From: Micromonospora andamanensis
Lineage (GTDB): Bacteria > Actinomycetota > Actinomycetes > Mycobacteriales > Micromonosporaceae
Assembly (NCBI RefSeq): GCF_016863495.1
Contig: NZ_BOOZ01000013.1
Location: 62,001 to 126,000, forward strand
DNA length: 64,000 nucleotides
Direction: 5' to 3'
Below are positions 1-9,120 of this stretch, piece by piece; position 1 is the first letter of the stretch; every line of letters begins with the position of its first letter. The notes beneath the pieces were generated by a model. That model was not told where the DNA came from. It ran no database searches and saw nothing but the letters and a program-made list of their open reading frames with translations. The translations under genes were made by a program, and so were the position numbers.

Positions 1-2
1 AG

Positions 3-305
3 TTTCTCCGCCGCGAGGGCCGGCACAGCGACGCGCAGCGTCCGGACGTGATCCTGCTCGACCTCAACATGCCCCGGATGGACGGGCGTCAGGTGCTCGG
101 CGAGGTGAAGAGCGACGAGGATCTACGGACCATCCCGATCGTCGTGCTGACCACCTCGAACGCGGACACCGACATCATCAGCAGCTACACGCTCCAGGCC
201 AACGCGTACGTCACCAAGCCGATCGACCTGGACGACTTCAACGACGTCGTGCACCGCATCGACGAGTTCTTCGGTCGCGTGGTCGTCCTGCCCAAGCGGG
301 CCTGA
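3..305 (+). CDS. CheY-like response regulator, 5' end outside window
   Basis: This is the C-terminal part of a single-domain receiver protein. The reading frame is open from base 3 to the stop at 303-305, so the start lies to the left of the window. The phosphoacceptor Asp lies in LLDLNMP, the conserved Thr in VVLTTSN, and the conserved Lys in VTKPIDL. There is no DNA-binding or output domain after the receiver fold. The DLNMPRMDG segment and long alpha-5 region resemble Rcp1-type regulators that partner phytochrome-like or GAF-domain kinases. The partner would be expected just outside the window, which cannot be checked here. Confidence 0.9.
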   Translation, partial: FLRREGRHSDAQRPDVILLDLNMPRMDGRQVLGEVKSDEDLRTIPIVVLTTSNADTDIISSYTLQANAYVTKPIDLDDFNDVVHRIDEFFGRVVVLPKRA

Positions 306-348
306 CCCGCCGTACCCGACGGGCCCGACCCGGCGGCCCGCGTCCGGC

Positions 349-1218
349 TCAGGTAAGTGCCGCCACGATGGTGGTGGCCCGCTCCTCGTGCTGGGCGTAG
401 GCGTAGGGGAAGGCGGAGATCTGCACGGCCTGGGCGGCCAGGGTGAGGCTCATCTGCTGCCATCCGGGTACCTCCAGCAGCGCCTCGTAGAACGCGCGGG
501 CCGCGTACGCCGGCCGCATCAGGTCCCGTACGCTGCCCCAACCGCTGCTGGGTCGCTGCTGGAACAGCCCCACCGAGTCGTGGTCCCAGCCGATGGCCTG
601 GTGCGGGTAGTTCTGCGACTCGGGCAGCACGCCGCTGGCGTAGTTGAGCAGGGTGCTCTCCTGCATCGCGGTGGCGACCGCGATCACCAGCCCCTGGCGG
701 GGGATCTTCATGTCGACGCCGACGTCCACGATCGCCTTGGCGTTGTCCATCTGTGCCTGGGTGAGCCCGGCGACCGGCCGGGGACGCGGTGGCTTGGTGG
801 GGGCCTTCTTCTTCGTCGCCTTCGGCTTGGGGGTGGCCGACGGCTTGGCGGTCGGCGAGGTGGTCGGCGTGGGGCTGGCGCTGGACGGGGCGGGGGTGGG
901 ACTGCGGTCGAGGGAGCGGGAGGCCGCCTCCTCCTGGGCGGCGAGCGCGCGCTCGGTGAGCGCCTCGGTCGCCGGGGGCGGCGACCCCCCGTCGTCATGC
1001 CTGGCTGCCACCACTGCTGTCGCGCCGAGACAGCAGGTCACACCGGTGGCCAGGGCCACCCGGACGGGGGTGGAGGCGAGCACCGCGCGAACGCCGCGGC
1101 GGGGCGACGGCACGGCGCGATGTCGGCCCATCACCCGTTCGGATGATGCCTCGCCGGCCGAAAGGCTCGCCGGTCGCCCGGGGGTCAGCTTCTGGTCGAT
1201 GTCGTCGTCGGGATGCAC
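349..1218 (-). CDS. Secreted or membrane-anchored transglycosylase-like protein
   Basis: The 289-aa product has a charged N-terminus, one hydrophobic segment near residues 52-72, and then a long Pro/Ser/Thr/Lys-rich linker to about residue 150. The C-terminal 135 residues form a lysozyme-like fold of the kind found in actinobacterial wall-hydrolase-associated proteins. Visible marks are AMQES (a catalytic-Glu-like position), SVGLFQQRP and GWG. The linker would let the domain cross the peptidoglycan. The likely role is muramidase or wall remodelling, but the activity is not proven. The start at 1218 is the longest; an internal ATG at residue 30 (MGRHR) is possible. Confidence 0.8.
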   Translation of the reverse strand: MHPDDDIDQKLTPGRPASLSAGEASSERVMGRHRAVPSPRRGVRAVLASTPVRVALATGVTCCLGATAVVAARHDDGGSPPPATEALTERALAAQEEAASRSLDRSPTPAPSSASPTPTTSPTAKPSATPKPKATKKKAPTKPPRPRPVAGLTQAQMDNAKAIVDVGVDMKIPRQGLVIAVATAMQESTLLNYASGVLPESQNYPHQAIGWDHDSVGLFQQRPSSGWGSVRDLMRPAYAARAFYEALLEVPGWQQMSLTLAAQAVQISAFPYAYAQHEERATTIVAALT

Positions 1219-1537
1219 CCGCCGAGGCTAGAAACTTAACGGCGGTCTGCCATCGGCCCGGTTGGTGGCATGCGTCACAATTCGCGGCTATCCGCCAGGA
1301 GATTCTCCACGCTGACTGACAAAGCGAACTAAGCTCCCCTGTCCGCCGGTGGGTAAATGTCGTAAATGCGGGGACAAAGCAGGGCGAAAACCGAATCTTG
1401 TCGGCGTCTATCGACCCGGTCGGCGGCCTCCCCCGAACGGACGAGGGCATTGTCGACCCGACCGCGCCCACGGGTCGGGCGGTCGGGCCAGCCGGTGCCC
1501 CGTTGCCGGGAGAGCCCGGGATCAGCTCACCAGCGGG
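1219..1537. promoter_or_regulatory. Intergenic region upstream of the transglycosylase-like gene
   Basis: This stretch separates two minus-strand genes and should carry the terminator of the OsmC gene and the promoter of the transglycosylase-like gene. A GC-rich inverted repeat with 9-bp arms lies at 1457-1465 and 1479-1487 and is a plausible terminator. The 1230-1400 part is less GC-rich than its surroundings, as expected for a promoter. I looked for the conserved blocks of the c-di-AMP (ydaO) riboswitch that often precedes actinobacterial wall-hydrolase genes and did not find them. Confidence 0.4.
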
Positions 1538-1960
1538 TCAGTGCCGGCCATTCTCCGCCGGACTCACGGTGAGCCGGTGCCGGCCGCCGTCCTCGCTGGA
1601 GAACGGCCACAGCCGGTCGGCGTGCTCGACCAGTTCGGCGAGCTGCTGTCGACTGAGCCCGACCGAGGAGATCGAGGCGTGCACGTCGGCCCGGTACCGG
1701 CCGTCGTCGTCGCGGCCGAGTTTCGCCTCCGCGCGTACCTGCACGGTGTGCGCCTCGTCGGTGATCCCGCCGGCCGCCTCCACCGCCGCGTGGTGCAGGC
1801 AGGACGCGAACGCGGCGGCCAGCAGCTGCGACGGGGTCAGCCCGGTGCAGTGCGGTGCCAGCGGCGAGGCGAGGGCGGTCGAGAGCGCCTCGTCGTCGGT
1901 GTGGATGTGACCGCCCTCGGCGGTCGCGGCGGCAACCTCGTTCAGCCAGGAACTCGGCAT
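1538..1960 (-). CDS. OsmC/Ohr family protein
   Basis: The 140-aa protein belongs to the OsmC/Ohr peroxiredoxin-like family, which reduces organic hydroperoxides with a pair of cysteines. SQLLAAAFASCLHHA contains the first active-site Cys in the expected ASCLHHA setting. The family's second cysteine, usually in a VCPY-type motif, is not visible; LWPFSSEDG stands at the equivalent place, so classic two-cysteine chemistry is doubtful. The ATG at 1960 follows a strong GGGAGGA Shine-Dalgarno sequence. Reading further upstream in this frame only runs antisense to the neighbouring kinase gene. Confidence 0.88.
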   Translation of the reverse strand: MPSSWLNEVAAATAEGGHIHTDDEALSTALASPLAPHCTGLTPSQLLAAAFASCLHHAAVEAAGGITDEAHTVQVRAEAKLGRDDDGRYRADVHASISSVGLSRQQLAELVEHADRLWPFSSEDGGRHRLTVSPAENGRH

Positions 1961-2019
1961 CGCGTTCCTCCCGTCACTCCCCGCCCGGCTACCCGGGGCG
2001 GGTCGGGTGAAACCGGCAA

Positions 2020-2967
2020 TCAGCCGCCGTGCCGACTCCACTGGGCGACCGCGGCGGCCTCGGTGGCCTCGGCCGCGGCGCGCTCCGTCCACGGGCTCAC
2101 CGCCGGTGGCCGCTGCCGTGGCATCAGCGGCTCGTGCATCGGCACGTACACCCGGGCGTCGACCGCCTCGGCCAGCAGCAGCGCGGCCACCAGGCTGCTG
2201 GGCCGCAAGGTCGGGTCGTCGGCGAGGCAACGCCGACACAGCTCCGCCACCTCGGCCGGCAGCCCGGGCAGCTCGGGCAGGGGGCGAGGCTCGCGGCGAC
2301 CGTCCCGGCCGAGCAGCTGGCTGACGCTGTCCGCCGGATACGGCAGGCGTCCCGCGAGGCAGTAGTAGAGCAGCACCCCGAGGGCGTAGATGTCGGCAGC
2401 CGGGGTCACCGGGGCCCGGTGCAGCTGCTCCGGCGCCAGGTAGGCGGGCGTACCCACGACGACGCCGTCCGGCGTGGTGTCGGCGGCGCCGGCGGGGGTG
2501 GCGATACCGAAGTCGAGCACCTTCACCCCGGACGGGGTGAGCATCACGTTCGCCGGCTTGATGTCGCGGTGCACGATGCCGTGGGCGTGCGCGGCGGCCA
2601 GCGCGGCGCTCACCTCCGCACAGACGCGCACCGCGATCCGCCAGTCCAGCGGACCGGCCCGCAGGTGCGCGGCAAGGGTCTGCCCCTCGGCCAGCTCCAT
2701 CACGATGTAGGGCAGCTCGCGGCCCAGCACGGAGTCGCAGGTGCCGAAGTCGTGCACGCTCGCCACGTTCGGATGGACCAGGCGGGCCGCGGACCGGGCC
2801 TCGCAGCGGATCCGCTCCACCGAGGCCGAGCCGTCGGGTTGCCCGGGCGATACCAGCTTCACCGCGACCGGCCGGTCCAGCACGGCGTCGTACGCCCGCC
2901 ACACCTCCGACATCCCGCCGATGCCGATGCGCTGGTCGAGCCGGTAGCGCCCGTCCAGCGTACGCAT
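2020..2967 (-). CDS. Serine/threonine protein kinase, soluble Pkn type
   Basis: This is a compact 315-aa Hanks-type kinase. It has a glycine-rich loop (GIGGMSEV), the ATP-anchoring Lys in VAVK (residue 37), the catalytic loop HRDIKPANV (Asp about 135), DFG and APE. The C-terminal 45 residues after the kinase fold are Ala/Arg-rich, with no transmembrane segment and no PASTA sensor domain, so it probably acts in the cytoplasm. I chose the ATG at 2967 because AGGGGG precedes it and the kinase domain begins six residues later. An upstream in-frame start at 3027 would add 20 low-complexity residues. Confidence 0.93.
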   Translation of the reverse strand: MRTLDGRYRLDQRIGIGGMSEVWRAYDAVLDRPVAVKLVSPGQPDGSASVERIRCEARSAARLVHPNVASVHDFGTCDSVLGRELPYIVMELAEGQTLAAHLRAGPLDWRIAVRVCAEVSAALAAAHAHGIVHRDIKPANVMLTPSGVKVLDFGIATPAGAADTTPDGVVVGTPAYLAPEQLHRAPVTPAADIYALGVLLYYCLAGRLPYPADSVSQLLGRDGRREPRPLPELPGLPAEVAELCRRCLADDPTLRPSSLVAALLLAEAVDARVYVPMHEPLMPRQRPPAVSPWTERAAAEATEAAAVAQWSRHGG

Positions 2968-3132
2968 CGACCGCCCCCTGTCCCTCGTGCCGCTCCGCCA
3001 CGACCCGGCAGACCGTGGCCCCGGCACGGTACCCCACCCCCGATCAGGGCAAACCCGCCTCCGACGGCGGCTGGTGCGTTAGCGTGCGAGCCGGGACGCC
3101 CGACGCGCCGGGCGGGCTGGAGGCGGAACGTG

Positions 3133-3357
3133 ATGAGTGAGGTGACCGTACGCTTCGTCGGCGGTCCGGCCCACGATCTGGTGCGGTCGTTGCCGGCCGG
3201 GCCGGACGGCACCCCACCGCGACTGTGGGTGCTACGCCGGCCGCAGGAGGCGCCCACGCCGGCGGCGGACCATCTCTATGTGCGGCAGCGACCCGACGGG
3301 TCGGGCACCTGGTCCATGCGCTTCGTCCGTACCGACCCGGTAGGTGTGACCGAGTGA
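3133..3357 (+). CDS. Small conserved hypothetical protein (74 aa)
   Basis: This short soluble protein starts MSEVTVRFVGGPAH and contains a YVRQRPDGSGTW segment. A GGAGGCGGA Shine-Dalgarno sequence lies about 5 bases before GTGATG, so the start is either the GTG at 3130 or the ATG at 3133. The composition fits a small alpha/beta fold with no signal peptide. It is transcribed away from the kinase gene and just before the two-component operon. No function can be assigned from sequence. Confidence 0.7.
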   Translation: MSEVTVRFVGGPAHDLVRSLPAGPDGTPPRLWVLRRPQEAPTPAADHLYVRQRPDGSGTWSMRFVRTDPVGVTE

Positions 3358-3439
3358 CCCCCGGCCCACCTCGGGCGGTCGTGGCCGCACAGCCGGCCCA
3401 CAGGAGCCGCACAAGTGGCCCCCAGCACGCGGCACCACC

Positions 3440-4195
3440 ATGGGAACCATGATGACCGAGGGGGAGGCCGCGCCGGGCCGGGTGGAGCTGCGTCGACCGG
3501 ACGGTGAGCCGGTCCGGGTGCTGGTCGTGGACGACGAGCCGACCCTGACGGACCTGCTGTCGATGGCCCTGCGGTACGAGGGCTGGCAGGTGCGTACGGC
3601 AGGCGACGGCATGGCCGCGGTACGCGCGGCCCGGCAGTTCCGACCGGACGCGGTGGTGCTCGACGTGATGCTGCCCGATCTGGACGGCTTCCAGGTGCTG
3701 CGCAAGCTGCGGGCGGACAACGACACGGTGCCGGTGCTCTTCCTGACCGCCCGGGACGCGGTCGAGGAGCGGGTCGCCGGGTTGACCGTCGGCGGCGACG
3801 ACTACGTGACAAAGCCGTTCAGCCTGGAGGAGGTCATCGCCCGGCTGCGCGCGCTGCTGCGCCGCTCCGGCTTCGCGGTGGCCACCCGCCCCGACGCGGT
3901 GCTCACCGTCGGCGACCTCACCCTCGACGAGGACAGCCACGAGGTACGCCGGGACGGCCGGCTGATCACTCTCACCGCCACCGAGTTCGAGCTGCTGCGG
4001 TACCTGATGCGCAACCCCCGCCGGGTGCTGAGCAAGGCCCAGATCCTCGACCGGGTGTGGAACTACGACTTCGGTGGCCAGGCGAACGTCGTCGAGCTGT
4101 ACATCTCGTACCTACGGAAGAAGATCGACGCCGGCCACCAGCCGATGATCCACACGCTGCGCGGGGCCGGGTACCTGCTCAAGCCGGCGGAGTGA
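3440..4195 (+). CDS. OmpR/PhoB-family response regulator
   Basis: The protein has a receiver domain (DDEP acidic pocket, phosphoacceptor Asp in VVLDVMLPDLDG, Thr in FLTARD, Lys in VTKPFS) followed by a winged-helix DNA-binding domain. The latter contains LTATEFELLRYL and ends with TLRGAGYLLKP. It is the first gene of an operon with a histidine kinase starting 6 bases after its stop, then two glycosyltransferases. This suggests that it controls, or is co-expressed with, envelope glycosylation. Three in-frame ATGs (3440, 3449, 3452) compete. The sequence GGGAA before the last two makes 3449 or 3452 plausible true starts. Confidence 0.93.
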   Translation: MGTMMTEGEAAPGRVELRRPDGEPVRVLVVDDEPTLTDLLSMALRYEGWQVRTAGDGMAAVRAARQFRPDAVVLDVMLPDLDGFQVLRKLRADNDTVPVLFLTARDAVEERVAGLTVGGDDYVTKPFSLEEVIARLRALLRRSGFAVATRPDAVLTVGDLTLDEDSHEVRRDGRLITLTATEFELLRYLMRNPRRVLSKAQILDRVWNYDFGGQANVVELYISYLRKKIDAGHQPMIHTLRGAGYLLKPAE

Positions 4196-4200
4196 CCGGG

Positions 4201-5649
4201 ATGCGCCGCTGGCTGGCGGGCTGGTCGCTGCGGACCCGCCTGGTGTTCACCCTGGTGGCGCTGCTTGCCGCGGTCAGCCTGGCCATCGGCGGCCTCACCA
4301 CCGTGGCGCTCCGCCAGTTCCTGATCTCCCGGGTGGACGAGCAGTTGCGCTTCACGCCCGGAGGGCGGCCCAGCGCCCCATGGGAACCCGGCCCCGGCAC
4401 CGGCCCGTGGGGCGACGTGCGGGTGCCGCGCGGCTTTCCGCCCGGCACGATAAGCGCGCAGGTCGTCGACGGTCGCGTCACCGAGGCGTGGACGCTCGTC
4501 GGCCGGCAGGAACAGTCGGTGCCTGTCGACGAGGTGGGCGAACTGGCCGAGGTGCCCACCGACGGTCGGGCGCACAGCCTGAGCCTGGGGGAGCGGGGCG
4601 GCTACCGGGCCGTGGCCCGGCAGTCGCCGACCGGGACCGTCCGGGTGCTGAGTGTGCCGCTGGCCGGCGTCCAGGAGACCGTCTGGGCGATGGTGGCCGC
4701 GCAGGCCGGGATCACAGTGGTCGGCCTGCTCGTCGCCGGCACCGCCGGGGCGCTCATCGTCCGGGTCACCCTCCGTCCGCTGCGCCGGGTCGCCGCCACC
4801 GCCGCCCGGGTCAGCGAGCTACCACTCGACCGGGGTGAGGTGGCGCTCTCCGAACGGGTCCCGAGCACCGACACCGATCCGCGTACCGAGGTCGGGCAGG
4901 TCGGCTCCGCGCTCAACCGGATGCTCGGCCACGTCGCCGCCGCGCTGGCGGCCCGGCAGGCCAGCGAGACCCGGGTACGCCAGTTCGTCGCCGACGCCAG
5001 CCACGAACTGCGGACGCCCCTCGCGGCGATCCGCGGCTACGCCGAGGTGGCGCGCCGGGGCCGGGACCAGGTGCCGCCCGACGTGGCCCACGCGCTGCGC
5101 CGGGTCGAATCGGAGAGCACCCGGATGACGAGCCTCGTCGACGACCTGCTGCTGCTGGCCCGGCTGGACTCCGGCCGACCTCTCGCGGTGGAACCTGTCG
5201 ACCTCTCCGCACTCGTCGTCGACGCCGTCAGCGACGCGCACGTGGCCGGCCCCGAGCACCGTTGGCGGCTCGACCTGCCCGAGCCGGTCATCCGGGTGAC
5301 AGGTGACCCCGCGCGACTGCACCAGGTGCTGGCCAACCTGCTGGCCAACGCCCGGGTGCACACCCCGCCGGGCAGCACCGTCACCACCAGGCTCCGGCTC
5401 GCCGACGACACCGCCGAACTCAGCGTCACCGACGACGGCCCCGGGGTACCGCCCGAACTGCGGCCCGAGGTGTTTGAACGCTTCGCCCGGGGAGACAGCT
5501 CCCGGTCCCGTGCCCACGGCAGCACCGGTCTCGGCCTGGCCATCGTCGCCGCCGTGGTGGAGGCGCACCACGGCACCGTCTCGCTGGACTCCCGGCCGGG
5601 CCGTACGGTGTTCACCGTCCGACTACCCAACTCCACAGCCGACGCATAG
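4201..5649 (+). CDS. Membrane sensor histidine kinase
   Basis: The 482-aa protein has a first transmembrane helix at about residues 12-34, an extracellular sensor region of about 125 residues rich in Pro/Gly, and a second helix at about 165-185. A HAMP linker follows, then the HisKA box SHELRTPLAAI (His about 268) and a HATPase domain with an N-box (LLANA), DDGPGVP and GLGLAI. It is the cognate kinase of the regulator immediately upstream. I chose the ATG at 4201 because GGAG sits 8 bases before it. A GTG at 4192 overlapping the regulator's stop is a coupled alternative. Confidence 0.93.
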   Translation: MRRWLAGWSLRTRLVFTLVALLAAVSLAIGGLTTVALRQFLISRVDEQLRFTPGGRPSAPWEPGPGTGPWGDVRVPRGFPPGTISAQVVDGRVTEAWTLVGRQEQSVPVDEVGELAEVPTDGRAHSLSLGERGGYRAVARQSPTGTVRVLSVPLAGVQETVWAMVAAQAGITVVGLLVAGTAGALIVRVTLRPLRRVAATAARVSELPLDRGEVALSERVPSTDTDPRTEVGQVGSALNRMLGHVAAALAARQASETRVRQFVADASHELRTPLAAIRGYAEVARRGRDQVPPDVAHALRRVESESTRMTSLVDDLLLLARLDSGRPLAVEPVDLSALVVDAVSDAHVAGPEHRWRLDLPEPVIRVTGDPARLHQVLANLLANARVHTPPGSTVTTRLRLADDTAELSVTDDGPGVPPELRPEVFERFARGDSSRSRAHGSTGLGLAIVAAVVEAHHGTVSLDSRPGRTVFTVRLPNSTADA

Positions 5650-5694
5650 CCGCCGCACGGAGGCGGAACAGTTCCCCGGCCGAGGCTGGCCGGC

Positions 5695-7827
5695 ATGGAC
5701 AGAACAGAGACCCGGACAACCCCGTCGACGACAGCCAGCGGCACCGACCTACCCACCGGGAGCGCACCGGCCTGGGCCCGGCCGGCACTGGTCCTGCTGC
5801 TGCTGGTCACCGGGCTGCTCTACCTGTGGGGGCTGGGCGCGTCCGGCTGGGCCAACTCCTACTACGCCGCCGCCGCGCAGGCCGGCTCCCAGGACTGGAC
5901 GGCGTTCTTCTACGGCTCGTCGGACGCGGCCAACTCGATCACCGTGGACAAGACGCCCGCCTCGCTGTGGCTGATGGCGCTCTCCGTACGCCTCTTCGGC
6001 CTGAACAGCTGGGCGCTGCTGGTGCCGCAGGCACTCTGCGGCGTGGCCACGGTCGGCCTGCTGTACGCCACCGTGCGCCGCTGGTACGGACCGGCCGCCG
6101 GTCTGCTCGCCGGTGCGGTGCTGGCCCTGACCCCGGTGGCCACCCTGATGTTCCGGTTCAACAACCCGGACGCGCTGCTGGTGCTGCTGCTGGTCGCCGC
6201 CGCGTACGCCACGGTGCGCGCGGTGGAGACGGCAAGCACCCGATGGCTGGTGCTGGCCGGCGTCCTGGTCGGCTTCGGCTTCCTGACCAAGATGCTCCAG
6301 GCGTTCCTGGTGCTGCCGGTCTTCGCGGCGGTGTACCTGCTCGCCGCGCCGGCCACGCCCGGACGCCGGATCCGGCAGGTGCTCCTCGCCGGGCTCGGCG
6401 TGGTGGTGGCCGCCGGCTGGTGGGTGGCGGTGGTCGAGTTGGTGCCCGACAGCGCCCGCCCCTACGTCGGCGGATCGCAGTCCAACAGCGTGCTGGAGCT
6501 GACCCTCGGCTACAACGGCCTGGGCCGCCTCACCGGCACCGAGGTGGGCAGCGTCGGCGGCGGTGGCGGGCCGGGCGGCGGCGGCCCGTTCGCCGGGCAG
6601 ACCGGCCTGCTGCGGATGTTCGGTACCCAGGTCGGCGGGCAGATCTCCTGGCTGCTGCCGGCCGCCCTGATCCTGCTGGTCGCGGGGCTGGTGCTGGCCG
6701 GTCGGGCGGCCCGGACCGACCGGGTGCGGGCGGGCCTGCTGCTCTGGGGCGGCTGGTTGCTGGTCACCGCCGGGATCTTCAGCTACATGTCCGGCATCTT
6801 CCACGAGTACTACACAGTGGCGCTGGCACCGGCGGTCGGCGCGCTTGTCGGCATCGGCACGACCCTGCTCTGGCGGGCCCGTACCCACGCCCGGGGATGG
6901 TGGCGGCTGGCGGCCACGCTCACGCTCACCGGCACCGTGGCGGTCACCGTGGTGTGGTCGGTGACGCTGCTGGAACGTACCCCCGACTGGTTCCCGTGGC
7001 TGCGTGGCGCCGTGCTGGTCGGCGGGCTCGTCGCGGTGTCCGCGCTGCTGCTGGCCCACCGGCTGGCTCGGCGCGCGGCCGTCCCGGCGCTTCTCGTCAG
7101 CGCGGTGGTGGCGCTGGCCGGGCCGGCCGCGTACGCGACGCAGACCGCCGCCACACCGCACACCGGCGCCATTCCGACCGCCGGCCCCGACGTGCGCGGC
7201 GGGTTCGGGTCGGGCGGTGGTGGGCGGTTCGGCGGCCCCGACCCGAACCGCGCCGGCGGCCGGTTCGCCGGCGGCGGCCCGCCCGGCGCCGGCCGGGCCG
7301 GTGCCACCGGAACACCTGGCCTCCCCGGCACCGACCGGGCCGACGCCCGGCCGCCAGGTGCCGGCGGCGACCCGGCTGCCGATCGGTTCGGTGACGGCCG
7401 GCCCGGCGGTCCGGAGACGGCCGGCGCGAACCCTGGCGCCGGCATGGGCGGGCTGCTCGACTCCCGGACGCCCAGCGCCGCCCTGCGGGACGTGCTGGAA
7501 CGCGACAGCGACGACTACACCTGGATCGCCGCCACCGTCGGCTCCAACAACGCCTCCGGCTACCAGCTCGCCACCGGCTCGCCGGTGATGGCGGTGGGTG
7601 GCTTCAACGGCAGCGACCCGTCGCCCACCCTCGAACAGTTCCAGCGGTACGTGGCCGACGGCAGGATCCACTGGTTCATCGGTGGGGGCGGCTTCCGGGG
7701 CACCAACGGCGGCAGCTCGGCCTCCTCGGAGATCGCCACCTGGGTCGCGGCGAACTTCCCGGCGCAGACCGTCGACGGGGTGACGTTCTACGACCTGAGC
7801 AGCGGTCAGCAGGGGGGACCGCGATGA
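5695..7827 (+). CDS. GT39/ArnT-like polyprenol-dependent membrane glycosyltransferase
   Basis: The 710-aa polytopic protein is of the PMT_2/ArnT type. Such enzymes transfer a sugar from a polyprenyl-phosphate donor to an acceptor outside the membrane. The first loop has the SQDWTAFFYGSSDAANSITVDK pattern seen in actinobacterial members, with acidic residues near the catalytic site. About ten hydrophobic helices run from residue 28 to about 490. They are followed by a Gly/Pro-rich stretch of roughly 90 residues and a C-terminal extracytoplasmic globular domain (DDYTWIAATVGSNNASGYQL). The GT2 gene downstream overlaps by 4 bases and probably makes the lipid-linked sugar donor. Confidence 0.9.
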   Translation: MDRTETRTTPSTTASGTDLPTGSAPAWARPALVLLLLVTGLLYLWGLGASGWANSYYAAAAQAGSQDWTAFFYGSSDAANSITVDKTPASLWLMALSVRLFGLNSWALLVPQALCGVATVGLLYATVRRWYGPAAGLLAGAVLALTPVATLMFRFNNPDALLVLLLVAAAYATVRAVETASTRWLVLAGVLVGFGFLTKMLQAFLVLPVFAAVYLLAAPATPGRRIRQVLLAGLGVVVAAGWWVAVVELVPDSARPYVGGSQSNSVLELTLGYNGLGRLTGTEVGSVGGGGGPGGGGPFAGQTGLLRMFGTQVGGQISWLLPAALILLVAGLVLAGRAARTDRVRAGLLLWGGWLLVTAGIFSYMSGIFHEYYTVALAPAVGALVGIGTTLLWRARTHARGWWRLAATLTLTGTVAVTVVWSVTLLERTPDWFPWLRGAVLVGGLVAVSALLLAHRLARRAAVPALLVSAVVALAGPAAYATQTAATPHTGAIPTAGPDVRGGFGSGGGGRFGGPDPNRAGGRFAGGGPPGAGRAGATGTPGLPGTDRADARPPGAGGDPAADRFGDGRPGGPETAGANPGAGMGGLLDSRTPSAALRDVLERDSDDYTWIAATVGSNNASGYQLATGSPVMAVGGFNGSDPSPTLEQFQRYVADGRIHWFIGGGGFRGTNGGSSASSEIATWVAANFPAQTVDGVTFYDLSSGQQGGPR

Positions 7828-9047
7828 TCTCCTCGATCGGTTCCCGTGCCGCCGTACCGGCCCGGCCCGGCGCGCCGAACCCGGTGCTGGACGTCGTCGT
7901 CCCGGTCTACAACGAAGAGGTCGACCTCGGCCCGTGCGTCCGGCGGCTGTCCGCGCACCTCGCCGAGCACTTCCCGTACCCGTTCCGGATCACCATCGCC
8001 GACAACGCCAGCGTCGACGGCACCCTGGCCGTCGCGGAGGCGCTCAGCGCGGAGATACCCCAGGTGCAGGTACGCCACCTGGACGCCAAGGGTCGTGGCC
8101 GAGCCTTGCGGGCGGCCTGGTCGGCGTCGGACGCGCCGGTGCTGGCGTACCTGGACGTGGACCTGTCCACCGATCTCGCGGCGTTGCTGCCGCTGGTCGC
8201 GCCACTGATCTCCGGTCACTCCGACGTGGCGATCGGCACCCGGCTGGCCCGCACCTCCCGGGTGGTACGCGGTGCCCGGCGGGAGATCATCTCCCGGGCG
8301 TACAACCTGTTGCTGCGGGGCACCCTGGCCGCCCGGTTCTCCGACGCCCAGTGCGGCTTCAAGGCGATCCGGGCGGACGTGGCCCGTGAGCTGCTGCCGC
8401 TGGTGCAGGACACCGGTTGGTTCTTCGACACCGAACTGCTGGTGCTGGCGCAGCGGGCCGGGCTACGCATCCACGAGGTACCTGTCGACTGGATCGACGA
8501 CCCGGACAGCCGGGTCGACGTGGTGGCCACCGCCGTGGCGGACCTGCGTGGCATCGGTCGCCTCGGCCGGGCGCTGCTGACCGGAGCGCTGCCCCTGGCC
8601 GACCTGCGCGCCCAACTCGGTCGAGCACCGCTGGCGGTGCCGCCGGGGCAGGTGCCGGCCGGCCTGCCCCGACAACTGATCCGCTTCGCGGCCGTCGGCG
8701 TGGCCAGCACCTGCGCGTACCTGCTGCTGTTCACGCTGACCCGGGGCGTGCTCGGCGCCCAACCGGCGAACGTGCTGGCGCTGCTGCTCACCGCGGTGGC
8801 CAACACCGCCGCCAACCGCCGGCTCACCTTCGGCATCGCCGGTCGCCGGCACGTCGCCCGGCACCACGCGCAGGGGCTGCTGGCGTTCGCCGTCGGTCTC
8901 GCGCTCACCAGCGGATCGCTTGCCGCGCTGCACGCGGTCGCCACCCCGGCCCGCCCCCTGGAACTAGCCGTGCTCCTGACGGCCAACCTCGCCGCCACCG
9001 CCCTGCGCTTCACCCTCCTCCGCCTAGCCATGCACCACCACCCCTGA
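7824..9047 (+). CDS. GT2 dolichyl-phosphate-sugar synthase-like protein with GtrA domain
   Basis: The N-terminal half (about residues 22-245) is a GT2 glycosyltransferase with VVVPVYNEE, a DVDLSTD acidic motif (DXD-like) and DAQCGFKAI, typical of polyprenyl-phosphate mannose/glucose synthases. The C-terminal half (about 280-400) is a four-helix GtrA domain (RFAAVGVASTCAYLLLF), thought to bind or flip the lipid-linked sugar. The start overlaps the stop of the GT39 gene as ATGA, so the two are translationally coupled. The pair makes a complete donor-synthesis and transfer unit. The sugar and acceptor are unknown. Confidence 0.92.
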   Translation: MISSIGSRAAVPARPGAPNPVLDVVVPVYNEEVDLGPCVRRLSAHLAEHFPYPFRITIADNASVDGTLAVAEALSAEIPQVQVRHLDAKGRGRALRAAWSASDAPVLAYLDVDLSTDLAALLPLVAPLISGHSDVAIGTRLARTSRVVRGARREIISRAYNLLLRGTLAARFSDAQCGFKAIRADVARELLPLVQDTGWFFDTELLVLAQRAGLRIHEVPVDWIDDPDSRVDVVATAVADLRGIGRLGRALLTGALPLADLRAQLGRAPLAVPPGQVPAGLPRQLIRFAAVGVASTCAYLLLFTLTRGVLGAQPANVLALLLTAVANTAANRRLTFGIAGRRHVARHHAQGLLAFAVGLALTSGSLAALHAVATPARPLELAVLLTANLAATALRFTLLRLAMHHHP

Positions 9048-9060
9048 AGGCCCCTTCCGC

Positions 9061-9120
9061 GTTGATCATGAGGTTGGCGGCACTTTGGAGATCAAACTCG
9101 CCGCCAACCTCATGATCAAC
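9061..9120. repeat. Perfect intergenic palindrome, GATCATG family
   Basis: A 21-base arm at 9061-9081 beginning GTTGATCATGAGGTTGG is perfectly complementary to 9100-9120, with an 18-base loop. It lies 13 bases after the stop of the GT2-GtrA gene. It could end transcription of the 3.4-9.05 kb operon, although there is no U-tract. Its GATCATG head is shared with the palindromes at 31220 and 35473, which points to a dispersed element rather than a one-off hairpin. Confidence 0.85.

Noticed and set aside
388-1146. A 252-codon plus-strand frame
   Set aside because: It is antisense to the transglycosylase-like gene. The product is His/Gly/Arg-rich with no domain.
1219-1440. c-di-AMP (ydaO) riboswitch upstream of the transglycosylase-like gene
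   Set aside because: The conserved blocks expected for this riboswitch are not present on the minus strand here.
5749-7671. A 640-codon minus-strand frame
   Set aside because: It is antisense to the GT39 gene and its composition is typical of shadow frames.
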